From assembly GCA_030622135.1 (NCBI GenBank), contig JAUXGL010000014.1, positions 1 to 41,001 on the forward strand: DNA of 41,001 nt, given 5' to 3'. The notes below the pieces were generated by a model that saw nothing but the letters and a program-made list of their open reading frames with translations, had not been told where the DNA came from and searched no databases. This stretch comes from Deltaproteobacteria bacterium (GTDB lineage Bacteria > Myxococcota > B64-G9). Positions within the stretch are counted from its first letter, which is position 1. Each line of letters starts with the position of its first letter. Below are positions 1 to 8,472 of this stretch, piece by piece. Position numbers and translations under genes: made by a program.

Positions 1-230
1 AAAAGCACATGTGGCCGCTTACCATCGTGCCACCTCGATATGCCGAGTCATGGATAGTATGCTTCTCGGACATATACAACTCTTGGCGTGATTACCTGGT
101 GCCGCTGACATTAACTCTGATAGGCAGGCGAAAGAAATGGATTCGCCTCGCGAGTTCTCGTTTCCCAGCCTACGCTGTTTTACAAAATGACTACATAAAA
201 AGGCAAGACACATGTATTCCGTTCCCCGTA
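1..230. other. Upstream region of the first gene
   Basis: No independent gene is recognised here. The reading frame of the radical SAM gene stays open back to base 9, but the translated stretch looks unlike the start of a B12-binding domain, so I treat it as 5' untranslated or as the tail of an unseen upstream region. No clear promoter was found. Confidence 0.4.
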
Positions 231-1535
231 ATGACTAGAGAGAACCGATCTTTATCCATACTACTTATAGATGCAAGGACGCGCGTATTGCCGTTTACAA
301 CTTTTCGGAATCTTACCCTACCACGGGTAGCTGGGGCAACCCCTGAAAAGCACCGCGTGAAGATTGTAGACGGCAAGGTTGAGAAAATTACAATTCCCAC
401 CCATGGCGTAGATTTGGTGGGAGTTACCTTCTCGTGCAACAACGCCCCGTTTGCATATGAGATTGCAAGAAAGGCGAGGGAGCTTGGGATATTGACGGTA
501 GCCGGGGGTACTCATGCCACGGCGGTTCCCGATGAGGCCCTTGGCCACTTTGATAGTGTTCTTGTCGGTGAGGCAGAAGGAGGAGCGTGGGAGCGTTTAC
601 TGGAAGACGCGTCAAAAGGCTCGCTCGAAGATCGATACAGCAATGCCGAGCCGCCTGACATCAGCGATCTGGCGCCTCCACGTCTCGATTTGTTGCGCTC
701 CAGACTATACCTGCCAGCCTATCCGGTCGAGGCGACACGCGGGTGCCCGAATCGTTGCTCCTTCTGCTTCAGCAGGTATATTCATCGAACATACAGGAAG
801 CGCCCTGTCAGCCAAGTCGTCAAAGATGTATCCAGGGCCGACAGGAACAACATTTTCTTCATGGACGACAACATCACCGCCGATGTAAATTATGCAAAGG
901 AGCTTTTTACGGCTCTGATTCCATTGAAAAAACGTTTGTATTTTCAGATGCAGTTGCGCGCGGCCGAGAATGAGGAACTTGTGCGATTTGCAGCAGAAGC
1001 GGGGGGCCGGGGGATCTTTACAGGTTTGGAAAGCATATGTGCCGAAAGTCTTGATTCGGTTGAAAAATCCTTCAATAAAGTAGAGAAGTACAAGGAGCAA
1101 ATTGCAACTCTCGACCGACACGGCATTCTTGTCGTGGGTGGTTTGATATTCGGCCTTGATGCTGACGATAAAAACGTCTTCAAACAAACGATGGAGTTCC
1201 TGAGAGACAGCAAAATATGCAGTGTCGCAGTAAATCTTGCAATTCCATATCCGGGCACGGAGTACCACGCACAAAAGAGATCCGAGGGATGTCTATTGGA
1301 ATGCGATTATAAATCCTACACCGGTTACAATCTTATTATTTGTCCGAAAGGCATGGCGACTGATGATCTGGAACATGGGTACGATAATTTCATCAAGCAG
1401 TTCTATTCAGCAAGGAACATTATTGGGCGATTTAGACAACAGCATAGGTCGCTGAGGCAATTGCCAATGTATATAGCGGTCAATCTTGCATTTAGATTTC
1501 CAAGGAGGGCGAAATCGCGTTCATTGTGGAATTGA
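231..1535 (+). CDS. B12-binding-domain radical SAM protein
   Basis: Predicted radical S-adenosylmethionine enzyme of the cobalamin-binding class. From the ATG at 231 it has 434 residues. The first ~130 residues form a Rossmann-like B12-binding-type domain (LVGVTFSCN, then VAGGTHATAVPDEALGH). The 4Fe-4S/SAM motif CPNRCSFC places the cluster cysteines at about C172, C176 and C179, followed by the FFMDDN strand typical of these enzymes. The open frame reaches base 9, but the family normally begins right before the hydrophobic strand seen at residues 9-13 (SILLID), which favours 231; no strong ribosome site supports either choice. Base composition is visibly more AT-rich than the lipid genes downstream, so it may have a different history. 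The substrate is unknown. It leads a same-strand train ending in phospholipid synthesis and export genes, so lipid or head-group modification is possible but unproven. Confidence 0.85.
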   Translation: MTRENRSLSILLIDARTRVLPFTTFRNLTLPRVAGATPEKHRVKIVDGKVEKITIPTHGVDLVGVTFSCNNAPFAYEIARKARELGILTVAGGTHATAVPDEALGHFDSVLVGEAEGGAWERLLEDASKGSLEDRYSNAEPPDISDLAPPRLDLLRSRLYLPAYPVEATRGCPNRCSFCFSRYIHRTYRKRPVSQVVKDVSRADRNNIFFMDDNITADVNYAKELFTALIPLKKRLYFQMQLRAAENEELVRFAAEAGGRGIFTGLESICAESLDSVEKSFNKVEKYKEQIATLDRHGILVVGGLIFGLDADDKNVFKQTMEFLRDSKICSVAVNLAIPYPGTEYHAQKRSEGCLLECDYKSYTGYNLIICPKGMATDDLEHGYDNFIKQFYSARNIIGRFRQQHRSLRQLPMYIAVNLAFRFPRRAKSRSLWN

Positions 1536-1595
1536 ATTGCAGGGTAGACAAGAACCGGTAGACAACCAGGCTGCCGTGTATTGGAAGGTTCGGGA

Positions 1596-2363
1596 ATGAG
1601 TATCTCCGGCTGGCTACGCAAGCGAAAAGAAAAGCGGCGCGAGAAGACCATCTTGCGCTACAAGAAGCATATCAAGAGTAAGTTCGGCCAAGGGGAGGAC
1701 CGACAAAGGGCGGTACACTTTTTCGAAGAGCTCGGGGGTAAGCAGGGGCACCTGGGACTTCTGGAACGGTTTATGGTCAACGTCGATCAGAGCATCAGGG
1801 ACGAGGAAGAGAAGGAAAATGTTTTCAGAATCCTCGTCGGGTTCGGGGCTGAAGTGGTGCCGGCAATAGAGGACTATCTGAATCGCAAGGACGCTGCCAT
1901 CGTTCCGGTCACCTGGCCGCTCAAAGTGCTCGATGCGGTGACCGAGCCTAAAGAAGCGGTGGGGGTAGTTGTACGAGCTCTGGAGCAAATGGGTACAACC
2001 TACGCCAGGGAGCCGGAACGTAAGGTCTTGCTGGTTTCTCAGTTGGCCGAGTACGATGATCCGCGGGTGGTCCCCGCCCTGATACCTTGTCTTCGAGACC
2101 ACCGTGACGAGGTTCAGCTAGAGGTGCTTTCAGCGCTGGCTAAAAACGCTGACGAGGCGGCAAGGGAATCGGTACTGGAGTTGTTGGTGGATGAGGAGAC
2201 GCCGCTGAGGCTGCGCGTTTCCATTACAGACATTTTGCAAAAGCTTGGATGGCCCGTGAAGGGTTACCGTAGGCGGGTGGAGGAAGCACTCCCGGATGGG
2301 ATGCATGTGGATCGTTCGGGCCGGATCAAGGGCCGATGGATCCAAGCGTCATCGGAGGAATAA
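1596..2363 (+). CDS. HEAT-repeat protein
   Basis: A 255-residue soluble protein. After a very basic N-terminus (RKRKEKRREK) it consists of alpha-helical pairs of the HEAT/PBS-lyase repeat type: units such as DPRVVPALIPCLRDHRDEVQ and AARESVLELLVDEETPLRLR recur about every 30-35 residues. Such scaffolds mediate protein-protein contacts; no catalytic motif is visible. The ATG at 1596 is chosen over the TTG at 1581 because GGAAGG sits 7 bases upstream of it. It lies 60 bases after the radical SAM gene on the same strand. Partner and role are unknown. Confidence 0.75.
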   Translation: MSISGWLRKRKEKRREKTILRYKKHIKSKFGQGEDRQRAVHFFEELGGKQGHLGLLERFMVNVDQSIRDEEEKENVFRILVGFGAEVVPAIEDYLNRKDAAIVPVTWPLKVLDAVTEPKEAVGVVVRALEQMGTTYAREPERKVLLVSQLAEYDDPRVVPALIPCLRDHRDEVQLEVLSALAKNADEAARESVLELLVDEETPLRLRVSITDILQKLGWPVKGYRRRVEEALPDGMHVDRSGRIKGRWIQASSEE

Positions 2364-2406
2364 TGATGAATAGGTGCCGTTCGTGAGTAGACGCAAAGGA
2401 AAAGTG

Positions 2407-2472
2407 ATGATTCGAAAGTTTCCAGATGAAGCCTTTGACTATGAAGAATCGTGTGCGCCTGAATGCAGGTAA
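2407..2472 (+). CDS. Possible 21-residue small ORF
   Basis: ATG at 2407 and TAA at 2470-2472 would encode MIRKFPDEAFDYEESCAPECR. AAAGGA lies 6 bases before the ATG, a good ribosome-binding site for an otherwise empty 124-base gap. The peptide is acidic with two cysteines near its end. It could be a leader peptide coupling translation to the next gene, a small peptide substrate, or chance. No family is recognised. Confidence 0.25.
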   Translation: MIRKFPDEAFDYEESCAPECR

Positions 2473-2487
2473 GTCGAGAGCATTGTT

Positions 2488-2838
2488 ATGATCAGATGCC
2501 TTAGAATCATCCCGGTCTTCGTCCTTGCCGTGGCTGCCTTTTCATCCACGGTTTGCGGCACGTCCCGACAGGTCAGGCATGACTACACCTGGGTACCTTT
2601 CGATGCTGTGATTGGTCGCCCAAGTGACGATCAGAAGGAGATATTGTCCACATTCGGAATTCCCCATGCTGTCTGGCAGAAGCCGTTCGGCATATTCGAG
2701 TGGGTTTATTGTACACGCGGTTCTCCAACTCGTGTTTTTGATTTTGACGAACAAGGCAGGCTCTTTGGAGAAGGTAGCGGCGGAAGCAAGGACCTTTGTC
2801 GCGAAGCCGGCACAGACGATCATAAGCCCCCAGGATAA
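2488..2838 (+). CDS. BamE/SmpA-like small lipoprotein
   Basis: A 116-residue exported protein. It has a positively charged start, a hydrophobic stretch (IIPVFVLAVAAF) and a Cys at about residue 23 (STVCG) that could be a lipobox. The mature part carries a compact motif resembling BamE/OmlA-type domains: a GIPHAVWQ turn, an aromatic strand (FEWVYC) and VFDFDEQGRL, like the FD-x-x-G-x-L strand of those domains. That fold usually serves outer-membrane protein assembly or acts as a periplasmic inhibitor-like module; here the role is unknown. The match is by motif order only. It sits between the HEAT and transglutaminase-like genes on the same strand. Confidence 0.55.
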   Translation: MIRCLRIIPVFVLAVAAFSSTVCGTSRQVRHDYTWVPFDAVIGRPSDDQKEILSTFGIPHAVWQKPFGIFEWVYCTRGSPTRVFDFDEQGRLFGEGSGGSKDLCREAGTDDHKPPG

Positions 2839-2882
2839 AGCCCTTTGATTTCGAGGCCAACCTAATGGATTTGAGGTAGTTG

Positions 2883-2942
2883 ATGATTTGCGATTGGAAA
2901 TTCGAAGAGTTATCAGGGGAGCCGGCCGAAGATGGTCTGTAG
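2883..2942 (+). CDS. Possible 19-residue small ORF overlapping the next gene
   Basis: ATG at 2883, with GAGGT 5 bases upstream, opens a 19-codon frame (MICDWKFEELSGEPAEDGL) that stops at 2942, inside the start of the transglutaminase-like gene at 2932. This fits a translational-coupling leader. It could equally be chance; no homology is recognised. Confidence 0.2.
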   Translation: MICDWKFEELSGEPAEDGL

Positions 2943-3645
2943 ACCTCCGAATCCAGATTTATATCTCGAACCTACGGAGTTCATTGACTCGAACCATGTG
3001 TGGATTCTCGACTGCGTTTCTCGTCTCGGTGCCTCTTATCTGGACGTGAAAGATCGCGCAATACTCCTGTTTCGCTTCGTACGCGATCAAATTCAGTATA
3101 ACTTCCGGGCGAGGTCGACACCCAAGGAGTACATTGCTTCCAGCATCCTGGCCAAGCGGAAGGGATTCTGCGTACAAAAAGCCATTCTTTCGTGCGCACT
3201 CGGCAGGGCGGCTGGTGTACCAACAGCACTGGTCTTCTCTGACCTGCGTGACCACACCCTTTCACCGGAAATTGTTCAGGCACTTGGAACGTACGTCATG
3301 TATTACCACGGGTTGAATGCCTTTTTCCTCGATGGGGGCTGGGTAATGGCCGACGCGAGCCTATCTCCTGACATAGTTGTACGCAAAGGCTATCGGCCCG
3401 TGGATTTCGATGGAACGACTGATGCCTTGCTCTCCTCGACGACGCTCGCGGGTGAGCCACATGCTGAATACGTGAGATTTCACGGGATCTTTCTGGACCT
3501 ACCCTTCGAAGAAATGCTTCAGGCTTTCATGGATGCTTATAGGAACGTGGATCCGCAAGCCCTGGAGCGGCTTGGTTACCAGTGGTGCAGTCAAGAGAGT
3601 ACGCGGTTTCTGGAAGTAGTAAAGAAAGGAAGGATGCCATCCTAA
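2932..3645 (+). CDS. Transglutaminase-like superfamily protein
   Basis: A 237-residue protein with a papain-like transglutaminase core. Visible features in order are the helix before the nucleophile, KRKGFCVQKA with Cys80, YYHGLNAFFLDGGWVMADAS with His126, and Asp141. These give the Cys-His-Asp triad in family spacing. Bacterial members are usually thiol peptidases or amide-forming enzymes rather than true transglutaminases. No signal peptide is seen, so it is probably cytoplasmic. Its stop codon overlaps the start of the CDP-alcohol phosphatidyltransferase gene (TAATG), implying one transcript and coupling to lipid synthesis. The McjB/lasso-peptide type was considered; nothing else in the neighbourhood supports a lasso peptide cluster. 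Confidence 0.8.
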   Translation: MVCRPPNPDLYLEPTEFIDSNHVWILDCVSRLGASYLDVKDRAILLFRFVRDQIQYNFRARSTPKEYIASSILAKRKGFCVQKAILSCALGRAAGVPTALVFSDLRDHTLSPEIVQALGTYVMYYHGLNAFFLDGGWVMADASLSPDIVVRKGYRPVDFDGTTDALLSSTTLAGEPHAEYVRFHGIFLDLPFEEMLQAFMDAYRNVDPQALERLGYQWCSQESTRFLEVVKKGRMPS

Positions 3646-4898
3646 TGAACGGCCTGGTTGACTGGCTCCGGGGCGATCTATCTACCGCCGGGCGTATCTG
3701 GAGTGCCTTGGCACCGGCATTGATACTGGTTGCATACTTCGTGGTGGGATTGCTTATTTACGGCGTTCGTTGTGCCCTCCGAGGGCCTTACCGGGATCAA
3801 GAGATGGAAGCCCGCGGTTCCAGCGTGCTGGTCGGCATGTGGATCCGCCTCTACTTCGCATGGGTCAGCCGGCCGCTTTGGATTGCCCTGTGCCGCAGCG
3901 GTATCCCGGCTTCGTCGGTAACCACCCTTTCTTTCCTGCTTGCTGTTGCATCCGGTGTGTCGCTCGGGGCCGGACGGTTCGCGCTGGGAGGCTGGCTGTA
4001 CATCTTTTCCGGGATCCTGGACCACATGGACGGGCGTTTGGCGCGGGCGACAGGCACTCAGAGTTCCGGCGGCGCGGCGCTCGATTCAGTGCTCGATCGC
4101 TGCAGCGACGGTGCCGTGCTGATAGGGTTCGCCTGGTTCTACAGGGACAGTTGGGTGCTTCTCGCGGTCTTGACCGCGATGTTGGGCACTTACCTGGTGT
4201 CGTACATTCGCGCGCGGGGGGAAGGCCTCGGGGTAAAGATGACGGTGGGTCTCATGCAGCGTCCCGAACGTATCCTTTACATGGGCTTCGCCGCGGCCAT
4301 GAGCCCGGTCCTGGAGGCTGTCCTTGTACCCGGGGATCCACATCCTATACACCACCTGGCGGTCGTCGGCCTGGTCTTGCTTGCTGTCTCGACTAACCTG
4401 ACGGCTCTTCGTCGCTTCTTGCACCTGCTGACCGCCCTCGGGCGCAATCCCTTGGGAGGATGGTTCCATGCGGGTCGAGGCGGCCTGCTTCGGAGCCAGG
4501 TGGCGGCGGGAATGGCCACGGCCGCCGACTTTCTACTGGTCGTGGCTCTGGTTACGGGCGCCGGTATTTTCCCCTGGTTCTCGACAATGATCGGTTGCGT
4601 TCTGGGAGCGGTGGTCAACTTCTCGGTCAGCCGCGTGTGGGCCTTCAAGAACGTCGACTCGTTAGTGCCCCAGGCATCACGATACGTCTTCGTCAGTCTG
4701 ACCAGCGCCTTGCTCAACGGAGGCGGCGTGGGCGTGCTGCTCCTTCTGCCGGCACTGGATTACCGTATTGCCTGGGTGCTGGTCCGAGCGGTGGTCGCCC
4801 TGGCATGGAACTACCCGCTCCATCGGGACTACGTCTTTTCCGCAAAACCGTCGAGCTTGAACGATCGAGGTGCCCGTGTCTCCGGTTCGTCCGAGTGA
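3645..4898 (+). CDS. CDP-alcohol phosphatidyltransferase fused to a GtrA-like domain
   Basis: A 417-residue membrane protein of two modules. Residues ~60-240 are a CDP-alcohol phosphatidyltransferase, which joins a CDP-activated group (usually CDP-diacylglycerol) to an alcohol acceptor. The signature DG-x2-AR-x8-G-x3-D-x3-D is complete: D129, G130, A133, R134, G143, D147, D151. Residues ~283-408 are a GtrA-like four-helix domain with VVNFSVSRVWAF and the closing NYPLHRDYVFS; GtrA proteins are linked to flipping of lipid-linked sugars. I start at the ATG at 3645, overlapping the previous stop (TAATG); the track's earlier start at 3582 lies inside the upstream gene. The adjoining PgpA module suggests the product is a phosphatidyl-X-phosphate that is then dephosphorylated, e.g. 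phosphatidylglycerophosphate. The acceptor cannot be read from sequence. Confidence 0.88.
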   Translation: MNGLVDWLRGDLSTAGRIWSALAPALILVAYFVVGLLIYGVRCALRGPYRDQEMEARGSSVLVGMWIRLYFAWVSRPLWIALCRSGIPASSVTTLSFLLAVASGVSLGAGRFALGGWLYIFSGILDHMDGRLARATGTQSSGGAALDSVLDRCSDGAVLIGFAWFYRDSWVLLAVLTAMLGTYLVSYIRARGEGLGVKMTVGLMQRPERILYMGFAAAMSPVLEAVLVPGDPHPIHHLAVVGLVLLAVSTNLTALRRFLHLLTALGRNPLGGWFHAGRGGLLRSQVAAGMATAADFLLVVALVTGAGIFPWFSTMIGCVLGAVVNFSVSRVWAFKNVDSLVPQASRYVFVSLTSALLNGGGVGVLLLLPALDYRIAWVLVRAVVALAWNYPLHRDYVFSAKPSSLNDRGARVSGSSE

Positions 4899-7821
4899 AC
4901 ACGAAGGCCGGATTGCACAATGGGTCGAGGTCAGGCTGGGTGGCCTGGCACTGACTGCCCACCGTCGCCCGGCACTTGCTATTTCGGTCATAGCAATCGT
5001 TCTGATCCTGGCGGCCTTTTCGGCGCGTAGGCTCGATTTCGACGCCGATCTAGTCGAGTTGTTGCCCAAGTCGTTCAGGAGCGTCAAGGATATCGATCTA
5101 CTGAAGGAGCGTTTCGGGGGTATAGGCTACGTTGTGGTCGTCGGGATGGATGCAGAACCGGACGCATTGCGCCGCTTCGCCGAAGACGTCGTGCCGCGGC
5201 TCGATGAGCTACCCGCGGTTCGTTACGTGGACTATCGGCGACCGTTGGAGTTCTTCGCGGATAGGGCGCTGTACTTCTTCGACCTCGCCGATCTGAAAAC
5301 CGTGAAAAAGAGACTCGGAGACAGGGAGCAGTGGGAGCGTCGCAAGCACAACCCTATGTATATAGACATGGAAGATTCACAACCGCCCCAACTCGACTTT
5401 TCAGACTTGGAGGAAAAGTATTCGGGTCGATCCGAGCGCAAATGGATGGAAGCTCAGCTCGGCGAAACCTACTATCTGGACGAAGAGCGAAAGATAATCG
5501 CGTTGCTGGTGAAACCCGCAAGCATGGCTTCCGACCTGGATTTCTCACGCGAGGTCGTGGGCCAGGTTCAGGGCTTCGTGGATCGCCTGAACCTTTCGAA
5601 GTACGGCCCGGACATGCGGGTCGAGCTGACTGGACGATACAAGAAGAGAATCGACATGCAGTCCATGATTTCCAAGGATCTGGCACTTGCCTCCGCCGTA
5701 GCCCTGGTTCTCATGCTCTTGTACATCGGGATTCACTTCCGCAGGGCGACAGCGGTAGCACTGATTACGATACCCCTGGTGGTGGGCCTGACCTGGACTT
5801 TTGGCTTTGCCGGGTGTGTCTTCGAGTCACTGAACATCCTCACCGGATTCATCGGCGCGATCTTGCTGGGACTGGGTGTCGACCACGGGATTCATCTCCT
5901 GGGCAGGTACGAGGCCGAGAGGAAGGAAGATCGCACCCATGAAGAAGCCATTCGACGCGCTTTCGGCAACACGGGTCGGGCGGTCACGATTGCGGCGTTG
6001 ACCACCACGGTCGCCTTCGCAGGGCTGGGTCTCTCGGAATTCCGGGCGTTTAGAGAGTTTGGGATCATAGCCGCCGTCGGGATGATCTCCGTGGTGGCTG
6101 CTTACTCGATCTGCCTCCCGGCTTTCCTTGGAGTGGCCGACCGCCTCGGCTGGCGACCGAGTACAGGAAATCTAAGGAAGTCGTCAAAATATGCCGGTTT
6201 ACTCCCCAGGTGGGCCCCGGCCATCTTCTGGCTGTTTCTCCTGGGGATCTTCGGTTCGGCGGTTTACATTCCCAGTGCCGGCTTCGACTACAACTTCTCT
6301 TCTCTGGAGGCCACCGACCTTTCTTCGTTCCGCCTGGACCTGGAAGTGAACAGGCTCCTGGGCTACTCGCAGACCCCCGTCGTTCTTCTCGCGGCGGATG
6401 AAGACGAGGAGCGTGCGGTGGCATCCGCGATCCGCAAGCGGAGAGATGCAGCCGGAGAGGAGTCCACTGTAGATTTCATCGCGGCCGGAGCAGACCTGAT
6501 ACCGCTGGCTCAGGATGAAAAGCACCTGGTTATCAAAGATATAGGACGCATCATCCGCAAAATCAAACCCAAGTGGCTGGATCCCGAAGATCGTGGTCGG
6601 CTAAGGGATCTCAAGCGGATGACCTCAATAGAGCCCTTCGATCAAAAGGACCTCCCGGTGGAGGTGCGCAGAATGTTTGCGGGTCCCGACGCTTCGATCC
6701 AAGAAGGTTTCGTGCTGGTCTTCCCGGGCATAAGCCTGAGCGACGGGTTGCTGGTGCGGGAGTTCGCCCGGGAGGTGAGGGAAATCCCGCTTCCCGACGG
6801 GAGGACCGTGTCGGCCGCCGGCGAGGCCATGATTCTGGCTGACATCCTTGAAATGGTTTTCAGGGAGGCGCCTCCAGTGCTGGCCATGACCCTGGTTTTG
6901 GTCTTTGTCGCCCTGTGGCTCATGTTGGGCAGGCTGCGGAACGCATTTCTCTGCCTCGTTCCGGCAGCCTGCACACTTACACTCTTGGTGGGTCTTCTTC
7001 CGCTGTCGGAGTTGCGCCTGAACTACCTTAACATCATCATGATTCCGGTCCTTTTCGGAATCAGCGTGGATGGAGCGGTCCACCTGGTCACTCGTTTGTC
7101 CGGCGACCATGGGCTGACCGACGTTGTCAATGAGACCGGAAGGTCGATAGCCGGCGCTATCCTGACCACCGGCATGGGATTCGGTTCCTTGCTTCTTGCC
7201 GACCATCAGGGGCTTAATTCTCTCGGCAAGCTTGCCATGCTAGGCCTCAGCGCGAACCTGGTTGCCTGCCTGGTGGGTTTGCCGGCCCTCCTGGCCCTGC
7301 TTGCGACCAGGCGCAAAAGAGCCGGGAAAGGCGCGGGATCCGGCGGTCGCGGCGGTCGTATCGTTGAGGATCTGGCCACCGTCGGGATGGCTGGCGAGTC
7401 GCCGGTGGCACCGGGCACGCTGGGTGCCCTGGCGGCTATTCCCGTCGGTTGGTTCCTTTCAGGCGTGCCCGGGCCCGGCCAACTGGCGATACTTGTGGCC
7501 ATAACCCTTGTCTCCGTGGCTGTGGTGAATCGATTCATTTCCGGCCGGAGTGACACCGACCCTCCTGAAGTCGTGCTGGACGAGTTCATCGGTTGCCTGA
7601 TTGCACTTGCGTTCGTGCCATGGGAGGCGGCGTGGGTCATCGCCGCTTTCGTACTGTTCCGCCTCTTGGACATATGGAAGCCGTGGCCGATACGAGTTGT
7701 TGATCGTCGCATCCATGGCGGAATCGGCGTGATCGGGGACGATGTCATCGCCGGACTTTTGGCCGGCGTCATCCTGCTGGCACTGCACTCCCTGGGATGC
7801 GCCCATGGTTTTTGGACTTGA
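4870..7821 (+). CDS. RND/MMPL-family lipid exporter fused to phosphatidylglycerophosphatase A
   Basis: A 983-residue inner-membrane protein. Residues ~28-815 are an RND/MMPL (HpnN-like) transporter: a helix at ~28-50, a periplasmic loop, helices at ~275-430, another at ~450, a second loop, and helices at ~665-800. HpnN-type proteins move lipids towards the outer membrane. Residues ~830-983 are a full-length PgpA-type phosphatase, which hydrolyses phosphatidylglycerophosphate to phosphatidylglycerol: AGESPVAPGTLGALAAIP, VVLDEFIG, FRLLDIWKPWPIR and GGIGVIGDDVIAGL are all present. The join is a short Gly/Arg linker (GKGAGSGGRGGR) with no frame break. The start is taken as GTG 4870, overlapping the upstream gene by 29 bases; GTG 4876 is an alternative. 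The MlaC-like gene follows 12 bases later. Fusion suggests the lipid is finished and exported by one polypeptide. Confidence 0.9.
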   Translation: MPVSPVRPSEHEGRIAQWVEVRLGGLALTAHRRPALAISVIAIVLILAAFSARRLDFDADLVELLPKSFRSVKDIDLLKERFGGIGYVVVVGMDAEPDALRRFAEDVVPRLDELPAVRYVDYRRPLEFFADRALYFFDLADLKTVKKRLGDREQWERRKHNPMYIDMEDSQPPQLDFSDLEEKYSGRSERKWMEAQLGETYYLDEERKIIALLVKPASMASDLDFSREVVGQVQGFVDRLNLSKYGPDMRVELTGRYKKRIDMQSMISKDLALASAVALVLMLLYIGIHFRRATAVALITIPLVVGLTWTFGFAGCVFESLNILTGFIGAILLGLGVDHGIHLLGRYEAERKEDRTHEEAIRRAFGNTGRAVTIAALTTTVAFAGLGLSEFRAFREFGIIAAVGMISVVAAYSICLPAFLGVADRLGWRPSTGNLRKSSKYAGLLPRWAPAIFWLFLLGIFGSAVYIPSAGFDYNFSSLEATDLSSFRLDLEVNRLLGYSQTPVVLLAADEDEERAVASAIRKRRDAAGEESTVDFIAAGADLIPLAQDEKHLVIKDIGRIIRKIKPKWLDPEDRGRLRDLKRMTSIEPFDQKDLPVEVRRMFAGPDASIQEGFVLVFPGISLSDGLLVREFAREVREIPLPDGRTVSAAGEAMILADILEMVFREAPPVLAMTLVLVFVALWLMLGRLRNAFLCLVPAACTLTLLVGLLPLSELRLNYLNIIMIPVLFGISVDGAVHLVTRLSGDHGLTDVVNETGRSIAGAILTTGMGFGSLLLADHQGLNSLGKLAMLGLSANLVACLVGLPALLALLATRRKRAGKGAGSGGRGGRIVEDLATVGMAGESPVAPGTLGALAAIPVGWFLSGVPGPGQLAILVAITLVSVAVVNRFISGRSDTDPPEVVLDEFIGCLIALAFVPWEAAWVIAAFVLFRLLDIWKPWPIRVVDRRIHGGIGVIGDDVIAGLLAGVILLALHSLGCAHGFWT

Positions 7822-7833
7822 TCGGGAGAGAAC

Positions 7834-8472
7834 ATGAAACCGACGAAAACAAACCTGTTGATGACCACGCTGTTGATCCTTTCTCTTCTCAGTGCCGCCG
7901 CAGCCGCGAAGGACGGTCCACTGAAACGCAACCAGGGTCTGATCGCCGCGTTCAGGAGCGTGAAGTCCGCGCCCGAGGGCAAGGAGTTGACGCCGGCGGA
8001 CAAGAAATCCAACGCCAAAGTTTACAGGAGGCTTGACGGTTTCTTCGACTGGGAGCGCCTGTTGGCCAGGACCATGGCGCCTAACCGTGAGAAGTTCTCA
8101 ACCGAGCAGTTGGAACGTTCCCAGGCTGTGTTCAAGCAACTCATCCGTATCATCGCCTATCCGGACTCTGGAGAGTTCTTTCGTGAGGCGAAGTACTCGC
8201 TCAAGAAACCGGTCATAAAAGGCAATCACGCCGACGTGGAGATGAACGGAGAGCTGGTCGAGGAAGATTTCGAAATCGTTGTCACATTCCACTGGATGGA
8301 TACGGGATCCCACTGGCGGATCGTCGACGTGAGCTTCGACGGCGCGTCTCTGGTCAAGGATTATCAGAACCAGTTTGGCCGGATCATCGACAAGGAGGGA
8401 ACCCAGGGTCTGCTCAAGCGCATGGAGGACCACCTGCGAGAGAAGGAGGGCAAGAAAGGCAGGTTGCCATGA
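7834..8472 (+). CDS. MlaC/Ttg2D/HpnM-like periplasmic lipid-binding protein
   Basis: A 212-residue exported protein. Residues 1-25 are a signal peptide (LLMTTLLILSLLSAAAAA). The rest matches the MlaC/tolerance-protein family: the early DGFFDWERLLARTMAP segment, the middle helix FKQLIRIIAYP, paired strands FEIVVTFHWMD, and the closing WRIVDVSFDGASLVKDYQNQF with its conserved late tyrosine. MlaC carries phospholipids across the periplasm, and HpnM is the related partner of the RND protein HpnN in hopanoid clusters. GGGAGAG precedes the ATG. It lies 12 bases after the RND-PgpA gene and overlaps the next gene by ATGA. No MlaFEDB transporter genes are nearby, so the RND protein is the likely partner. 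Confidence 0.88.
   Translation: MKPTKTNLLMTTLLILSLLSAAAAAKDGPLKRNQGLIAAFRSVKSAPEGKELTPADKKSNAKVYRRLDGFFDWERLLARTMAPNREKFSTEQLERSQAVFKQLIRIIAYPDSGEFFREAKYSLKKPVIKGNHADVEMNGELVEEDFEIVVTFHWMDTGSHWRIVDVSFDGASLVKDYQNQFGRIIDKEGTQGLLKRMEDHLREKEGKKGRLP

Noticed and set aside
2407-3645. Lasso-peptide or other RiPP cluster (radical SAM, transglutaminase-like, short ORFs)
   Set aside because: No leader-binding domain, no asparagine-synthetase-like or transporter partner of that type, and the short ORFs lack a recognisable core peptide.
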